A stretch of 64,000 nt of DNA. Origin: Baylisascaris procyonis (lineage: Eukaryota > Nematoda > Chromadorea > Rhabditida > Ascarididae). How positions within the stretch are numbered: the stretch's first letter is position 1; every line of letters starts with the position of its first letter. Below the pieces are notes generated by a model. The model had not been told where the DNA came from. It made no database searches and saw nothing but the letters and a program-made list of their open reading frames with translations. A program made the position numbers and the translations under genes. Below, one piece after another: positions 13,861-26,300 of this stretch. The stretch spans positions 3,309,001 to 3,373,000 of the forward strand of contig JAZARR010000059.1 in NCBI GenBank assembly GCA_037389465.1, given 5' to 3'.

Positions 13861-16800
13861 ATGCATTTTTACGTTCTGCAACCGTAAAATTTAAAGTAGC
13901 ATTCTGGAGAGCAAAGACCACTTCGGTTTTATTTATTTGGCGCGGTCACTTCCCATTGTGTCATTGTTTAATAATTTTCATTTTTAGTTCCTTATATAGC
14001 GTTTTTTGAAGAAGTCATTTCTATGATATTTCTTTCCTCAAGTGACTATGTTGGCATCTGTTGTTTTATAGGTTTTTGTGACAGTTTTTCTTCGACTTTT
14101 ATATTTTTTTGTTTGATTTTCTTCTGCAGCAATAAGCGATTGAAAGCAGTTGAAAAGGGCAGATGCTGGCTCATGGTCAAACTAAGGATCACCAAATTGA
14201 TTTACAATTTTACGTAAAATCCACGCACAGTGTCAGTGAAGTTGCAGCTGCAGGCAAAAATATTGGAAGAAAACGTAGAATTGATCGTCTTTTCGATGCT
14301 TAGATGGAATATAATCAAATATGCAACACTCTTGGAATTCATTGCGCTAGCAAACAAAAGAGAGTCAATGTATGACTTACGCCACCCCCGGCCTTATTTT
14401 GCATAATTCAGTCGATACAAACGCAATTCGGAAGAATCACTAATTCACCAGCTCTATGTAATTCTTGAGCATTTTCCTTCTTCAAATTTTAGATTCTAGG
14501 GTTCGTATAATGTACCGAAGTTTTCAGTAACTTTAGCTGATTGCTTCGGATAACGTGATCAGATCACTTGTTGAATGATCAGTAATGATTTTGATATGGT
14601 TACCCTACAAAACAGGATTTTCGTAGAAAATACCTCTCCGTCCATCCTGCTATTTCCGAAATCGTTCTGATTTGTGCAAAGAATTTAAACATAATATTTG
14701 AGTAAACAGGGGTGATTTGTTCATCTCTTTGAATTTATATACATTGGTGATTGCAACGTGCTTGATGAACGCAAGTGGGGATAAGATAATACGGTATTTC
14801 TTTATATAAAATTCTCTTCAGCCGTTTTCACACACAAATTTCTACCTTCTAAAGAATGCTCGGAGATAATCATAATACGCCCATAGTGACGTTATCGGAT
14901 TTTTTGTTCCATATGTTTGGTGTGTGATTTATAGCCCTTATACATAGCTTATAATTCTGCTGAAAACATTTTAGTGAAAAAACTTTGTGGGCCACAAATA
15001 TTCCAAAAATAAGAGTAGAGTGCACTCGTTCAAAAATTGCACCAAATTTGATAACTTCATATATTTCATGTTTATGTTGAAAATCTGATGACAACATTCG
15101 AGATACGATCCCCTCATATTCATTCGTGGCTTCAAGAGAAAGGCTAGCAAGAATACATCATAATGAGTAACATATGTTGTTTTGGATCGTTTTCGTTCGT
15201 TTGACGTTGCATAAACAATTTTTTAAAGCGAACTAAATCAACTATTGAGAACGTTAGCCGATGCTTACTGCAGGTGATGAAAGAATTCCTTTCTCTTCCG
15301 CAATGAGCAATGAAAATGAAAAAAAATTATTCCATGCGGTATGAAATGGTAGAATAGTACAAGGTGGTGGCGGCGTGGCAAGAAATGGGTTATGCATTTT
15401 GCGCGAACCGTGTTTGTAATAGGTGCAGGTGAGGCAGTGGGGAGACGAGTGGTGAAAGAGGCGGGAGGGAGGGTTGGGAGGAGAAGAATCGGGTGGAGAA
15501 GTAAATTAGAAGGACAACATTGCACAAAAATTTACCTCCATAACGATGACGCGATTGGCTACAGAGCAAGCTGTTTGCGTACAACCTTAATCGAAAATTC
15601 GATTTTATCTACTCTTGGCCAGTTGTGCGAAGAAAACTTGACTAGCAAACTTTTCAGCACATTTCTATGCTTAGTGCTGTTCGATAAATTAATTAATTAA
15701 TTAAGGAGAAGGAAATTTGAATGGTGATTCTGGGCAACATCTTTCAGAATTCGTGGCTTTATGCCCATTTCTCACGAAAATTAAGAAAATGCACATAAAT
15801 ATGCGATTAGACTTGCGCGTCTAGCCGCAGATGCTATCACGTTGCTAACCCTTGAGAGTAGGTGAAGAAGGACGCAGGTGTGAGGTGCTGGACAATTATG
15901 AGTGTAGAAGCGCGCTACTGGGGAAATAGCGCAAAATGCGCCTCACCTGACCAACATTCGCTTCACTGATTGACATATATGCGAAATAATACCTTTAAGC
16001 TCAAACTAACGCACCCTTTGCACAAGGTAGCCATGTCGCTTGCTTCTACAACACACTAGTTCTTGTAGGCCGAATGATGCAAGCGGAAAATCGACTAACG
16101 TAAAGTGCGCCCAAAATTTTCCATTCGTAAATATGCATGACCTCTTTCGAACCTGACTGATCAACATGAAATATGGTACGGGAGGTAACCTGTGGTGCGG
16201 TCTATGCCTACCAATTTTCGTAACTGCATCTTTAGTGCTTACCAAGTTACAATTATTGGATGGGCAAGTATACACAGGCACCCACACGCATGACGAGGCA
16301 CGAACAAATGCACTTATGTGTATAAATGGCGTCGTCATAATACACTTTTGTAATGGAAATTTGTGAAAGCGCGTAAAAAGTCCCGAATGTTTTCTTGTAG
16401 GGAAAAGTGAAAGATTCGTAGCGAAAAAGCCTAAGGAACACAGGCACAAGCTCAGCGTCACTTATTTCCACTGAGATGGATATTGTTGCTGTTTAATATT
16501 TAACGGGTTTTTTAAACATTCACGAGTTTGCCTGACAGCTACATGTGCAAGCGGCGGGGTGAAATTTAATTAAGTTCTCCAGTGACTGGCCAAAGAGATC
16601 AAATACAGCGACCAGCATTCATGTGGGTGGGCTGCGATTAATATTTTTAGATTACGCTACCGATGGAACATTTATTAACGAATAGTCACATTATTAAAGC
16701 TACATTTTGCCTATGCCAAAAGCAGTCGAGTAATTTCCTGTCTATGGGCAATTTTTTTGGACCCTTCTCTTACATATCCGAAGGGATGGTCCATAACTCA

Positions 16801-17003
16801 TAAATGATCGGTTTGTGCGAACAGACCCCACTATAATGTTAATTGCTGACGCAGCAGATTGCAAAAAGCGCGTAGCGTGCCAGCCGCCTTGTAGAGTTAG
16901 GCGCTTTTTTTCACCGATGCTTTGGCTGCACCCGTGAGGCCTTTTAAATAGCGAAGGAACGTTCCATAGGACAAAGGCAGCTTGCTATCCCTAACACAGT
17001 CTC

Positions 17004-17125
17004 GTGCCGTATGCGTGTGTACGTGTGTATATGCGTTTGTTTATATTCACATTGCGTATTTTGTTGCGCATATGTTCATGTTCACGTACATGTGTATATG
17101 TGCTTGTGTTCACGTGTTCTTACGT
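17004..17125. repeat. Imperfect (tg/cgtatg)n tract
   Basis: Alternating purine-pyrimidine tract rich in gtgtgtacgtgtgtatatg-like words. It produces spurious Cys/Val/Tyr-rich open frames on the plus strand. Similar in kind to the longer tract at 56.7 kb. Confidence 0.8.
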
Positions 17126-20100
17126 AGGGCGTACGTTTCCGCTGGCCGGTCACTTCGTCACTTCATTAGTATTGCTCAATCGATCGCTCGTTAAGTTGTG
17201 AGGTCCGTGAAATGCTCTAACTGCATTGTATCTAGGAATTTGCAAGCGTCTTCTCGAAGAAATATCTGATCCAAGCAAAATTCTATTAGATGTTATTTTA
17301 GGCTCGCCAGTGTAATCGTACTTGCCAACTCCAGCGTGTGCGCTTCGTTGAATTTTTATCTCACTTGACGGCTGCATTAATTTCTACAGTTTAAATCTGC
17401 CAGCTGTTCACCAACTGGAGAAAGCAAGGAATATAGTACAGTTATTCGCTTATTTCAAAAGTAGCGCAATACAGGTTGCTCATTATGCTCCTCATATCGC
17501 TTTCAGCACTTTCCCTTCAGTGTGCAATTTCTTTGCTTCCAGAAATATGAGGGAATTCACTGTGGCTGTGGCAAGCATCCATGTCACTAAGATGAAGTAT
17601 GCTGTCAGGGGTGGTCATATGTAAACGAATTTGAAAACTTTTAATGATTTGAGTGATATTTCGCTGTGTGCCTCATAATATTTGCACAGTTTTGGGAAAT
17701 AAGCAGAAAGTTGTATCAGTTGTTGTTGAATGTATAAATAGGAGAGAGTTCGATTGAAATAATATCTTTTCAATAAACCGTTTAAGACTTAAAAGTAAAG
17801 TAATGCAACACAGGTTTGAGGATCTCTTTCGGCTGATTTTTTTTATGCGAATTTGAGGACTTAGTATTTGATCGAGAGAGGGAGAGGATAATAAAAAGTA
17901 TAGCAGAAGTAATTATTGAAGAGCGGGGACAAGGCTGGTGAGCAGTGGGCGGTATCCCATCTGAATTGTTGCACTTTCTATGGATCGCTTTCCGACATAC
18001 AGGCCATCTTCCTTCACTGTGATGATAGAACCAATTGTTTTTGGCGGGCATCTGGCAAATTAGTGTATGCATCCTACGGGTGTGACGTGCCCTACGCCTC
18101 GCTCATCATGTGCATTATAGCTCCTTGATGGTCGCTTCTTTTTCGAACGTTTTATTGCTTCGTTTTGCACCCTTAGAACTCTGGCGGTTAGCAAGCTTAC
18201 TTGAGCGGCTGCAGACTATGAGAGATCTTTTCGATTATCTTTTCCTTTCTGTGCACATTCATTCTTTGTAGTTTGTGCCAACGGTTTCGTTTCGTTCTTG
18301 CTGATAGTTGCCGATTGCTGTCCCATTTGAATTGATATTTAAACGCATTTTTTTGCTGTTACTACCGAAGTACTGAGTCTTCAAACAAACCCCTGTTGAA
18401 TATTGACGGTTAGTAAACACTTATTTAACATATGTAATTGCACGTCGGCGATATTTCAATTTTCACTTTGTTCGCATGCATGCTTTCATTTCCTCTCCTT
18501 GTGTAGTGTTAAGTATTCCGTAAAATGATATTTATCCGCTTCCACCGAACTTGTAGGTGATGAAGTTTTGCATATGTTTATGAAAATGTGCGTTTACGTC
18601 TATGTGACTATCCATCTCTTTGAAATTTTCAACGGACAAGTTGCTGAAGCAGGAATTGTGAAATTCGGTGATAATAACATGCATCACGCAGCTACATTAT
18701 ATGTTTACCTAATATTGGCCACTCACTTCAAATGAATTTAAACACATCTCGAGTTGGTTATGTGGAAGCGTGCTTTAAGCTAGATTCGTACTGTTGGTGA
18801 GTTAGATTAAAATGCAAATGCATTTTGTTGTTTTTTGGCAATTTATAGAAGCAGTAGCGGACTTCTAAAAGTGTAAATCACTCCGTTTCCTTTGACATAC
18901 TTTTCTGTTCAATTTTTGTTTAACTGGAGTCAAAAACCTGCAAAATGCATTTCAAATGGATGCCGTATCAGAGCGTCTTACCTGCTAAAGTATCATCAGT
19001 ATAGTCTTCATTTAGCAGTAGCCATCGTCCCATGAGATGTTTCCCAAAGCTGAAAAATTTACATTCAAGGAACTGAGAGCTGTGAGAGTAACGGGCGGCT
19101 GTAGATATTTATGTGAGCGTTTTTCATGCTTCATTTGCTTTAGCGCTAATAAAAAGTCACTAAGCGAAAGTCATCCAGTCTAATTCACTTCACTTCAATT
19201 CACTTTATCCTGGCAGCTATGTACATTTCTATGCCACATAAATTACCACTCAGAACGCCTTCAGAAGTTTTTCACTCGTGAAACCTCAGATTATAATTTA
19301 GTGCTCACACAACTACAAATTGCGCGATTGGCAACCATACTGGTTTTTTTTCCATGTCACATTATTATGAGGTTTATTAACCGTGGGCAGACGGCGCTTA
19401 CTCTATTCGCTTCCACAGCAGGTAGCTGCTGAACTGTGTAGTGCGCATGAGTATACCGTGTGACCTTGCCACAGCTGAACCGTTTTATAACGTTACTGGC
19501 CCAGTTTGTGAGCAATCGCGCATACAATATAGGTGCCTACGTTTCAAATGGCTTGCTACTTTGGCTAAAATCAAACCTATGAAGGTGGCAGAGTTCCCGC
19601 AGTTTTATGAGCCTGTTGGCGCGGTCTAGTGCTCGAATCCAACATTGGGGGTCTATATATCACAAGATATAAGCCCCCGCTGAAAACAAAGTTTTTATTT
19701 TTTTTCAATGGACACTCTTTGTTCTATTATTCCCCAGTTGCAAGTCTTGAAAGGATACTCTTCGAGCTTATTTCTTTTCTACTGGCAAAGCTTTTTTGAG
19801 AGCAGAGGTTCTGCTAACAGCAGTCCACAAACACCTCTGCTCTTCTTGTAAAGTTTGTCTTCAACTAAGGAGCATGAAGTAACGAATTGAACCGCAGTGC
19901 AGTAATGAACAGGCAGGAAATGTTGTTCCCATCGTTGTTTTTGTTGTTTTGCCGTACAGATCTGAGCAGTGCAAAAGCAGAGACATAGAAGTTGTATCGC
20001 ACTCGGACACAACCCTCAGGGGTCGGGATGCAGTCTAGCTGGCCAGTCCGCCCCCCACTGCCGCTCTATAGAACTGCACGTTGCGGTGACTGCGTTCTTG

Positions 20101-20185
20101 TGCATTCGCTATGCGTGCGGCTAGCAACACACTTCAGGCACCACGTCGACAATTAACGCATATTCCCTTTGATGGCTTTAAGACT

Positions 20186-20195
20186 GTTGCTTCAG
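20186..20195 (+). promoter_or_regulatory. Possible trans-splice acceptor ahead of first exon
   Basis: The sequence gttgcttcag ends 36 bases before the proposed ATG at 20232 and matches a nematode 3' splice site. In nematodes such a site shortly before the start codon can receive a spliced leader. It could equally be the acceptor of an upstream 5' UTR intron. Confidence 0.25.
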
Positions 20196-20231
20196 TGTTC
20201 TCTGACTAGCTGACAACCGTCTGTCACTGAA

Positions 20232-20373
20232 ATGGCCAGTCGGAAATCATCAACCGAGACATCTGATCGTTATCCGTTCGGTTACACCAGCGATCTCTGC
20301 AACCGTGAAACGTCGATTTGCACGGCCAGACGCCTTCGTCAACGTTTACAGCGTCAACAGTCAGGCCAATCCG
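20232..20373 (+). CDS. Exon 1 (proposed): N-terminus, Ser/Arg-rich
   Basis: ATG in a good context (ctgaaatgg), 47 codons beginning MASRKSSTETSDRYPFGY and containing the basic run TARRLRQRLQRQQSG. The chosen donor, tccg|gtcggt, leaves one base. That matches the two-base entry of the next clear exon at 28329 and gives a Val at the junction. An alternative donor lies four bases downstream, tcg|gtttgc. Ser/Arg/Gln-rich composition with varied synonymous codons looks coding. The 8-kb gap to the next exon makes the link less certain. Confidence 0.55.
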
Positions 20374-23300
20374 GTCGGTTTGCTACTCGTCTTTTTAATG
20401 CATTGATTCAATTTAATGTCATATTGCCAAATGATGTTCTCTAATACTCTGTACCGCTTTGAAGCTGTTTTATAACAGTTTTTTGAATCGAAAGCTCCAT
20501 GCTTATTATTTTTGGTTTTGCAGCAAGTAACTTGGACCGCTTGAATTGGGCAACAGATTGTTCTTTTCTTTATATGGCTATATGGCTTATGCTCTGATGT
20601 GATTGTTGCTTCCTCAGCAAAGCGCTACAGTTACTCATTATGCGATTTATGCATACGTATATGAGCAACTATGACATTTTGCTGCGGAAGTAAAACCTCT
20701 GAGCTAAACCGAGGATGGTGAGCCTTTTGGAACATCCAATTAGGCTTTACGTTGTAATTCACCATTCAGTTTTTCGGTCAGAAGGAATGGAATGATTCAG
20801 AAAAACTATAAGGTATGCGCGTTCCGACCGCTTTGAAGCGCAAACTGGCAAGTTTAATTCACTTCTTGGAATTGTTTAGTTGCACAAGCTTACTTCCATG
20901 ATTTTAACGCGATGCAATGTTTCCGCCTCTTTGGACCTACTCAGCATAAACTTGAAATTAGCTGATTCTTTATTCGAGTGTCTCATCCGATCTTGCGCAA
21001 TCACGAACATGCAGAGGCAACCAGTCAATTTAGGTTTATTCGGATCGAGCTTGAAATTCATTGAATTTAATGTGATTGGTTACCTGTTATGTGCCATCGA
21101 AATTTCATGCTACACGTAGAAGATTGGCCATGTTCGGTGAATTCTGGCATTAAAATGCTGCTGCGTTAAGAACTTTGTTGATTCCTCATCAGTAACATGC
21201 TAATCTTCAATTTCACTATGGAATATTTCGGATTGTTGTTTTACCCTTTCCTTTGATTGACTTTCGATGTTCAGTATTTCTGTGAATCAGTAAGCATGCG
21301 ATAATAGCGATTCATCACGCCTTTAATTTCAATCCGATTTTTATTTTATGTAACATGTATGAGATTATCTTCATATCACAAAGGCTCAATGAGAAGACTC
21401 ACATGGAAGGTTTGAAAGAAAACAGCCAGCACAGAACACAGAGAGAACACTAGAAGCGCAAGAAGATTGCAGTTGTTTGTTAGAAAAAAAAAATTGAGAT
21501 GCTTCGAAGAAAATGGTAAAAAAGGAGAGTGTTGGAATAGTACCAAGTGAGAGAGCAATAATGGAAAGATGCGTAATTTTCGCGGATGAACGGTAGGAGC
21601 GAGTTCGAACTGGCTAAGAGATGTGTCAAAATGAGCGATGTGTCAAAATCGCGTTGGTGATTAGCGGATGCGCGCTCCAATCAGGAATGTTGAGGTTAAA
21701 GTATCAAGAGCGGGCAACGTTTGGAGTCCTGAGGTGGAATAATTTCCAGTCATTGCGATTGGATTCATGAGGAGATGGAAGGGATTGCTGGTTCTTGCAG
21801 CCAGTATCGTATATGGCACAAACAAGTTTAAAAATTCTGATTCACTCTTTTTTATCTCATCGGATCTGAAGAATTTGGTTTTTAATTTCATTGTCTTCAT
21901 AGACCGTGCCGCGTATTCTTCATCTCAGTAGAGCAGTTGTGAAAATCCTCGGTTTTTTTTTTGTGTTGTACAAAGCGAGTTTCTAGTGGAAGAGTTCGAA
22001 ACATCGGCGACATATTCCATCATGTGATGAACACCTATTTTTATTGCCCATATATGGGATGAAGTTTTTTATCTTGAAGGGTCCAAGAATGTGATTGCAA
22101 CGTGAATGTGCAAACAAGATATCTTTCAATACGTTCAATGAAACAAGCTAAGTCATAAACCAACGCTCCAAACATGTGAACCTCTCTTTCAGTTACGTCT
22201 GTTTCTCGACTGAATAATAAGTAGACTAAGCATTGAAGCGCCACACATACAGAATGCAAATTGCATTTGCAGCGATTGTAGTCTGCTATATGAAAGAGCA
22301 CAAATCCGATTTTGCACGGATTTTTGTGGCGCATTGGAATTGTGACCGTTAGCTGAGGTCGTTGGCCTACCGATAAACCATCACAGTGAGCAGAGTTAGA
22401 CCCAAAAGAGAGCCCTGAAGACTCCGAACATTATTCGATGTGCAGCCAGTAGGGTTTCATCAACACAATGCGTTGAAGTCTTGGGCTTAAAAGAACTTCG
22501 CTGGTGGAACAGGAGTGGTTATGCAGCAAAGAATTTTTTGTTTCTGTTCTTCGTGTTCTGTCTTTGCGAGCGCCGAAGGCACGAGTCTGTTGTGTAATGC
22601 TTCGTCTTCTTTCTTTGCGAGCACCGAAGACGTGAGTCTCCTATTCATTACTTCTTCCTCTGAATGGTCTGATTTCAATGTGGCTTTTTCTAGTCCACCG
22701 GAGTGATTCACGATTTTGAATAATCCACTCCGTGTGAGTAGCATAAAAAGCTAGTCATGGGGTTAAAAGAACTTCACTGGAAGGACAGAAGTGGTTATGC
22801 AGCAAAGAACTGTGGTAGCTGGAGAACAGGATACCTAAAATATGTTTTTTAGAGGGTCGTAGTGTTAAATAGTGTTAAATCGAGGTCGTTTTGAATGATG
22901 GTTTGATGAGAGATTGAACATCTGTAGTTTGAATATTCGTTGTCAGCTTATTCTAGATCCCTTTCAGTTTGATGATCATATTTTCTCCTCAGCGGGCGTG
23001 ATTCGTGCTGAGTTCCCACTTAATGTGTTTTGTGTTCAAACTGGACTGCTTATATGCTACACAAGGTAGACAAATAAACTCTAAATGTGTTAAGAAGTGC
23101 CAATTTGGGGCGACGCCTTGTCAGACAACGCGGCCCGTTCGTCGTTGTTGTTAATTTCACCGAATTTAGGGTCGCTATCTCATTACTAGTCTACTGCAAA
23201 GAGATTCTCTAACTTCGGGCTGGTATTTCTTGCACCAGCGAAGGATCCACTAATGCATTTCTAGCAGCGCTTTTCGCATTTTCCCGCACCGTTGATCACA

Positions 23301-26300
23301 TTTTTTTTCCACACTGTCAAATGTATCCATTGGTTGAATATGATTGTAGCTGTCTGTAATAATTGCCTTCGATGCTTTTTCGAGGGATTAACTTTCCGAC
23401 TGCTGTAAAATTTTCGACTAGTCACACTAAATTGCAAATTTGCATCTGTTAACCTGCATATTTTTATTTTGACGCTTGCTACGTTTCGAAAGTACAAAAA
23501 ATTCTATAATTAGTTGTGCTAAAGCAATTTCCACGCGTGAAGAAGGGAGGAGAAGTCATAAGGTTTAAGTGTGCTGATTCGCAATATTTGAAAAATATCA
23601 CGGAAATACTTCAACAAAATGTTTTCTATATTGTTGTTGGAAAAATTTCTGCTAGTTGAGGGAGTAACAAACTTTTCATGCCTTTTATAATGTTTTCTTT
23701 CGCATATTGAATCATCTCAGTAAATTATCTATCAACATCGCAACATCTACTTGCTTCACCTATTGTTCTTTTGTTTTCATCATTTATTGAGAAAAATTTC
23801 ATAGTTGTGAACAGATTCATTGTTGCTGCAGAAAGCTATAGATAGTACTTATGAATCTCTGACTTTCTTGAAAGCTTGCATGTGAACCAAAAAGTCTGCA
23901 GGTATGAAGGAAACCTTAGCAGAATTAAATTATCGTGGATCAAATAGGGTAAAATATCATCGAAAACCTTTTAGGAAAATTGTAACATGTAAACAAGTAT
24001 AGTTACAAATCAGGTCTCTATTGATTTTTAGAATTTTCGGCAAGCCATTGATGGCAATGCACTTATCGGCTATTTTACGGCATAAAGCTATCCCGGGTGT
24101 GATCTATTCTATGCCTACATAGAAATGATGCACCGACTGTTTTCATGACAATTGTAGTGTCTGAGATTTGTACTCTAAATCCTGCGTTCGATGCTCAACT
24201 TTTCTGTACGGGTCACTTTTCGAGCCTACAGAAGAACGGTTTCGCGACAAAGAAGTGGAATCTGATTGTTCAATGAGGCGTTCATACGATCTCCTGACAT
24301 GAAACATGTGCGTGCTAAATAGTTTGCATGATTCTAATGGAAGTTCCCGATGAAAGTTGTATACCGATGAATCTGTGAGTCGACGCTGTGACGAGCACTC
24401 TGACGGTAGTCGAAAATTGTATTGTACGCCGAAAACGCGTAAATCAGCAGGAGTTTTGAGATGAAACGTTTCGGCGTTACAAGGCCAGTAGCATCAGCCA
24501 CCAAAATAAAGCCGCTGATGCTATTTTGCTGACTAATGAACGCACTGTAATAGCGAAATGCTGCCTCCAATGAATGCTGATCTGCGCATCCTTAGTCTGC
24601 TGCAACATCTCCAAAAGGTGAATAGTTCATTTCTTCTAGGTTGGTTGATCACTGCGCTTCATATGCCTCTCCTTCTTTGACGAAATACTTGTTCATATTC
24701 GAACCTGATTAGTCAACTGGATCAGTAGTTAATGAGTTAAATACATAGGCGCTTAAACTTGAGAGTAAGACAATTCAGTATTCTCATTTGCCTGCCAATA
24801 GGCTATTTTGCATTGTACTTTGCTGTGTATCTGTCTTTCCTTCGCTTTTTCTATCCGGTGCTCAGATTTCTAGTCGTAAACTGATTAATTAAATGGTGTC
24901 AACTCTCTTTAGGTGCTATCATCTCTTAGTGGTCTAATTCCTTCCTCTTTGAACTTACAAATTTCCATGTACGGTATTTAAAAAAACAAATCCATTTATC
25001 ATGTCAGTAATTCTTGTATCGATAATTTATCAATAATAATAAATAATCGACAATTTCGTCTATCGAGCGTTTATAAGACCATAGTGATTATAGTTGATAG
25101 CGGTTTACTGTAGAAAAAAGGCATGAATATGGAGATGGATGCTCATGAAGTGCGTAATTCATGATGGAAGCTATGGCGTTCTCAATAAGTTTTTTCTATC
25201 TTCTATTAGCACACTGCTGCTAAGGGTCTCCCTTTTCCCTTTCCCATCTTTCAGTTGTATCCTTCTTAAAGCACTTTGAATGCTTTCATTGAATGCATCA
25301 CTGAATGTTTTCTGCAAAGATACCACCGCAAAATTTGTTAAATTTCATCACTTTCAAAATGAATTCAAATTTTATAGCCTTAACTTTTTGAGAAGTGCTA
25401 AAAGAGCCGTTCAAAGGCCACATTATGGGAATGCGCGTCTCATAATTAGCCGATTCACGTTGGAAAGTGACCGATTATTCTTTCCGCAGGGAATAATAAT
25501 AAATAATCATGCACTGCAATAATAAGAAGCGCAACAGGCAGCTGGTAAGCAAAGTGCATAGTCACTCCCTGGTTTGAAATAAACGTACCTATTAAATAAT
25601 CAAGCATTGTTTGAAACATCCTAGCTGATGAAGTTAAGCAGCCTCTGGGAAAGATTTACACAAGGGACTTTTCTTCATCTTGGGAGAGCGGTTTCGACAT
25701 AATGCCGCCCAGCTTCCATATGCAGGTGTTATACGGATTTTTCGACGAACCAGGCCAGCAGAGGTTGCCAGGTTCCTGTTGCGCCACATGTGCGACTGGT
25801 ACTAGGGTTTGCATGGCTGAGGACACCAAGGTGGATGAATACAAACACGCCTTCATAATCCTTAGTGACCATAGCGGAATCTCTCTAATACATCCTCTTG
25901 GTCCAGATGATGATAGCCGAATAACCTATAAGATCCACTGCTTGCGCAAAAATTGTATTTCCATCTGCGAAATTTCGACCATTCCACGAGATTCCGAAAA
26001 GCTAGTTCTTTTTGCGTTAGCTCGCTCGAAAGTTCTATTCCACTATCTTATATATCGCAATGAATTTTAAAGCGTTTCTTTGAGAGCGTAGTGCGACCAG
26101 AGCGAATAAAGGCGATGCCTCACCGGCGAAAAAAGAGAGACCTGAGGGATATGGAGGAATCAGTGATGCGGTCCCGTCACCGACTTACTTTTTACTAGTC
26201 TGAATCTTAACTGAATAAATGAGTTTGATTTTCAGCCAACGTGAATAAGTGGAGGCATCTGCTTCAATTTACATGAGATGCATGCATGTGAAAAGAATCA

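Larger units (their letters stand above)
8630..20231. other. Mostly non-coding stretch upstream of the large gene
   Basis: No convincing exon. It holds a ccattata-type minisatellite (13771-13860) and a TG-rich tract (17004-17125). Many short open frames on both strands are Phe/Ser/Cys-rich and lack matching splice sites. Composition rises in GC at 20010-20230, just ahead of the proposed first exon, which could be promoter or 5' UTR. Confidence 0.5.

Noticed and set aside
16006..16471. 151-codon minus-strand open frame
   Set aside because: Phe/Ser/Cys-rich composition, overlapping frames on the same and opposite strand, no matching splice pair.
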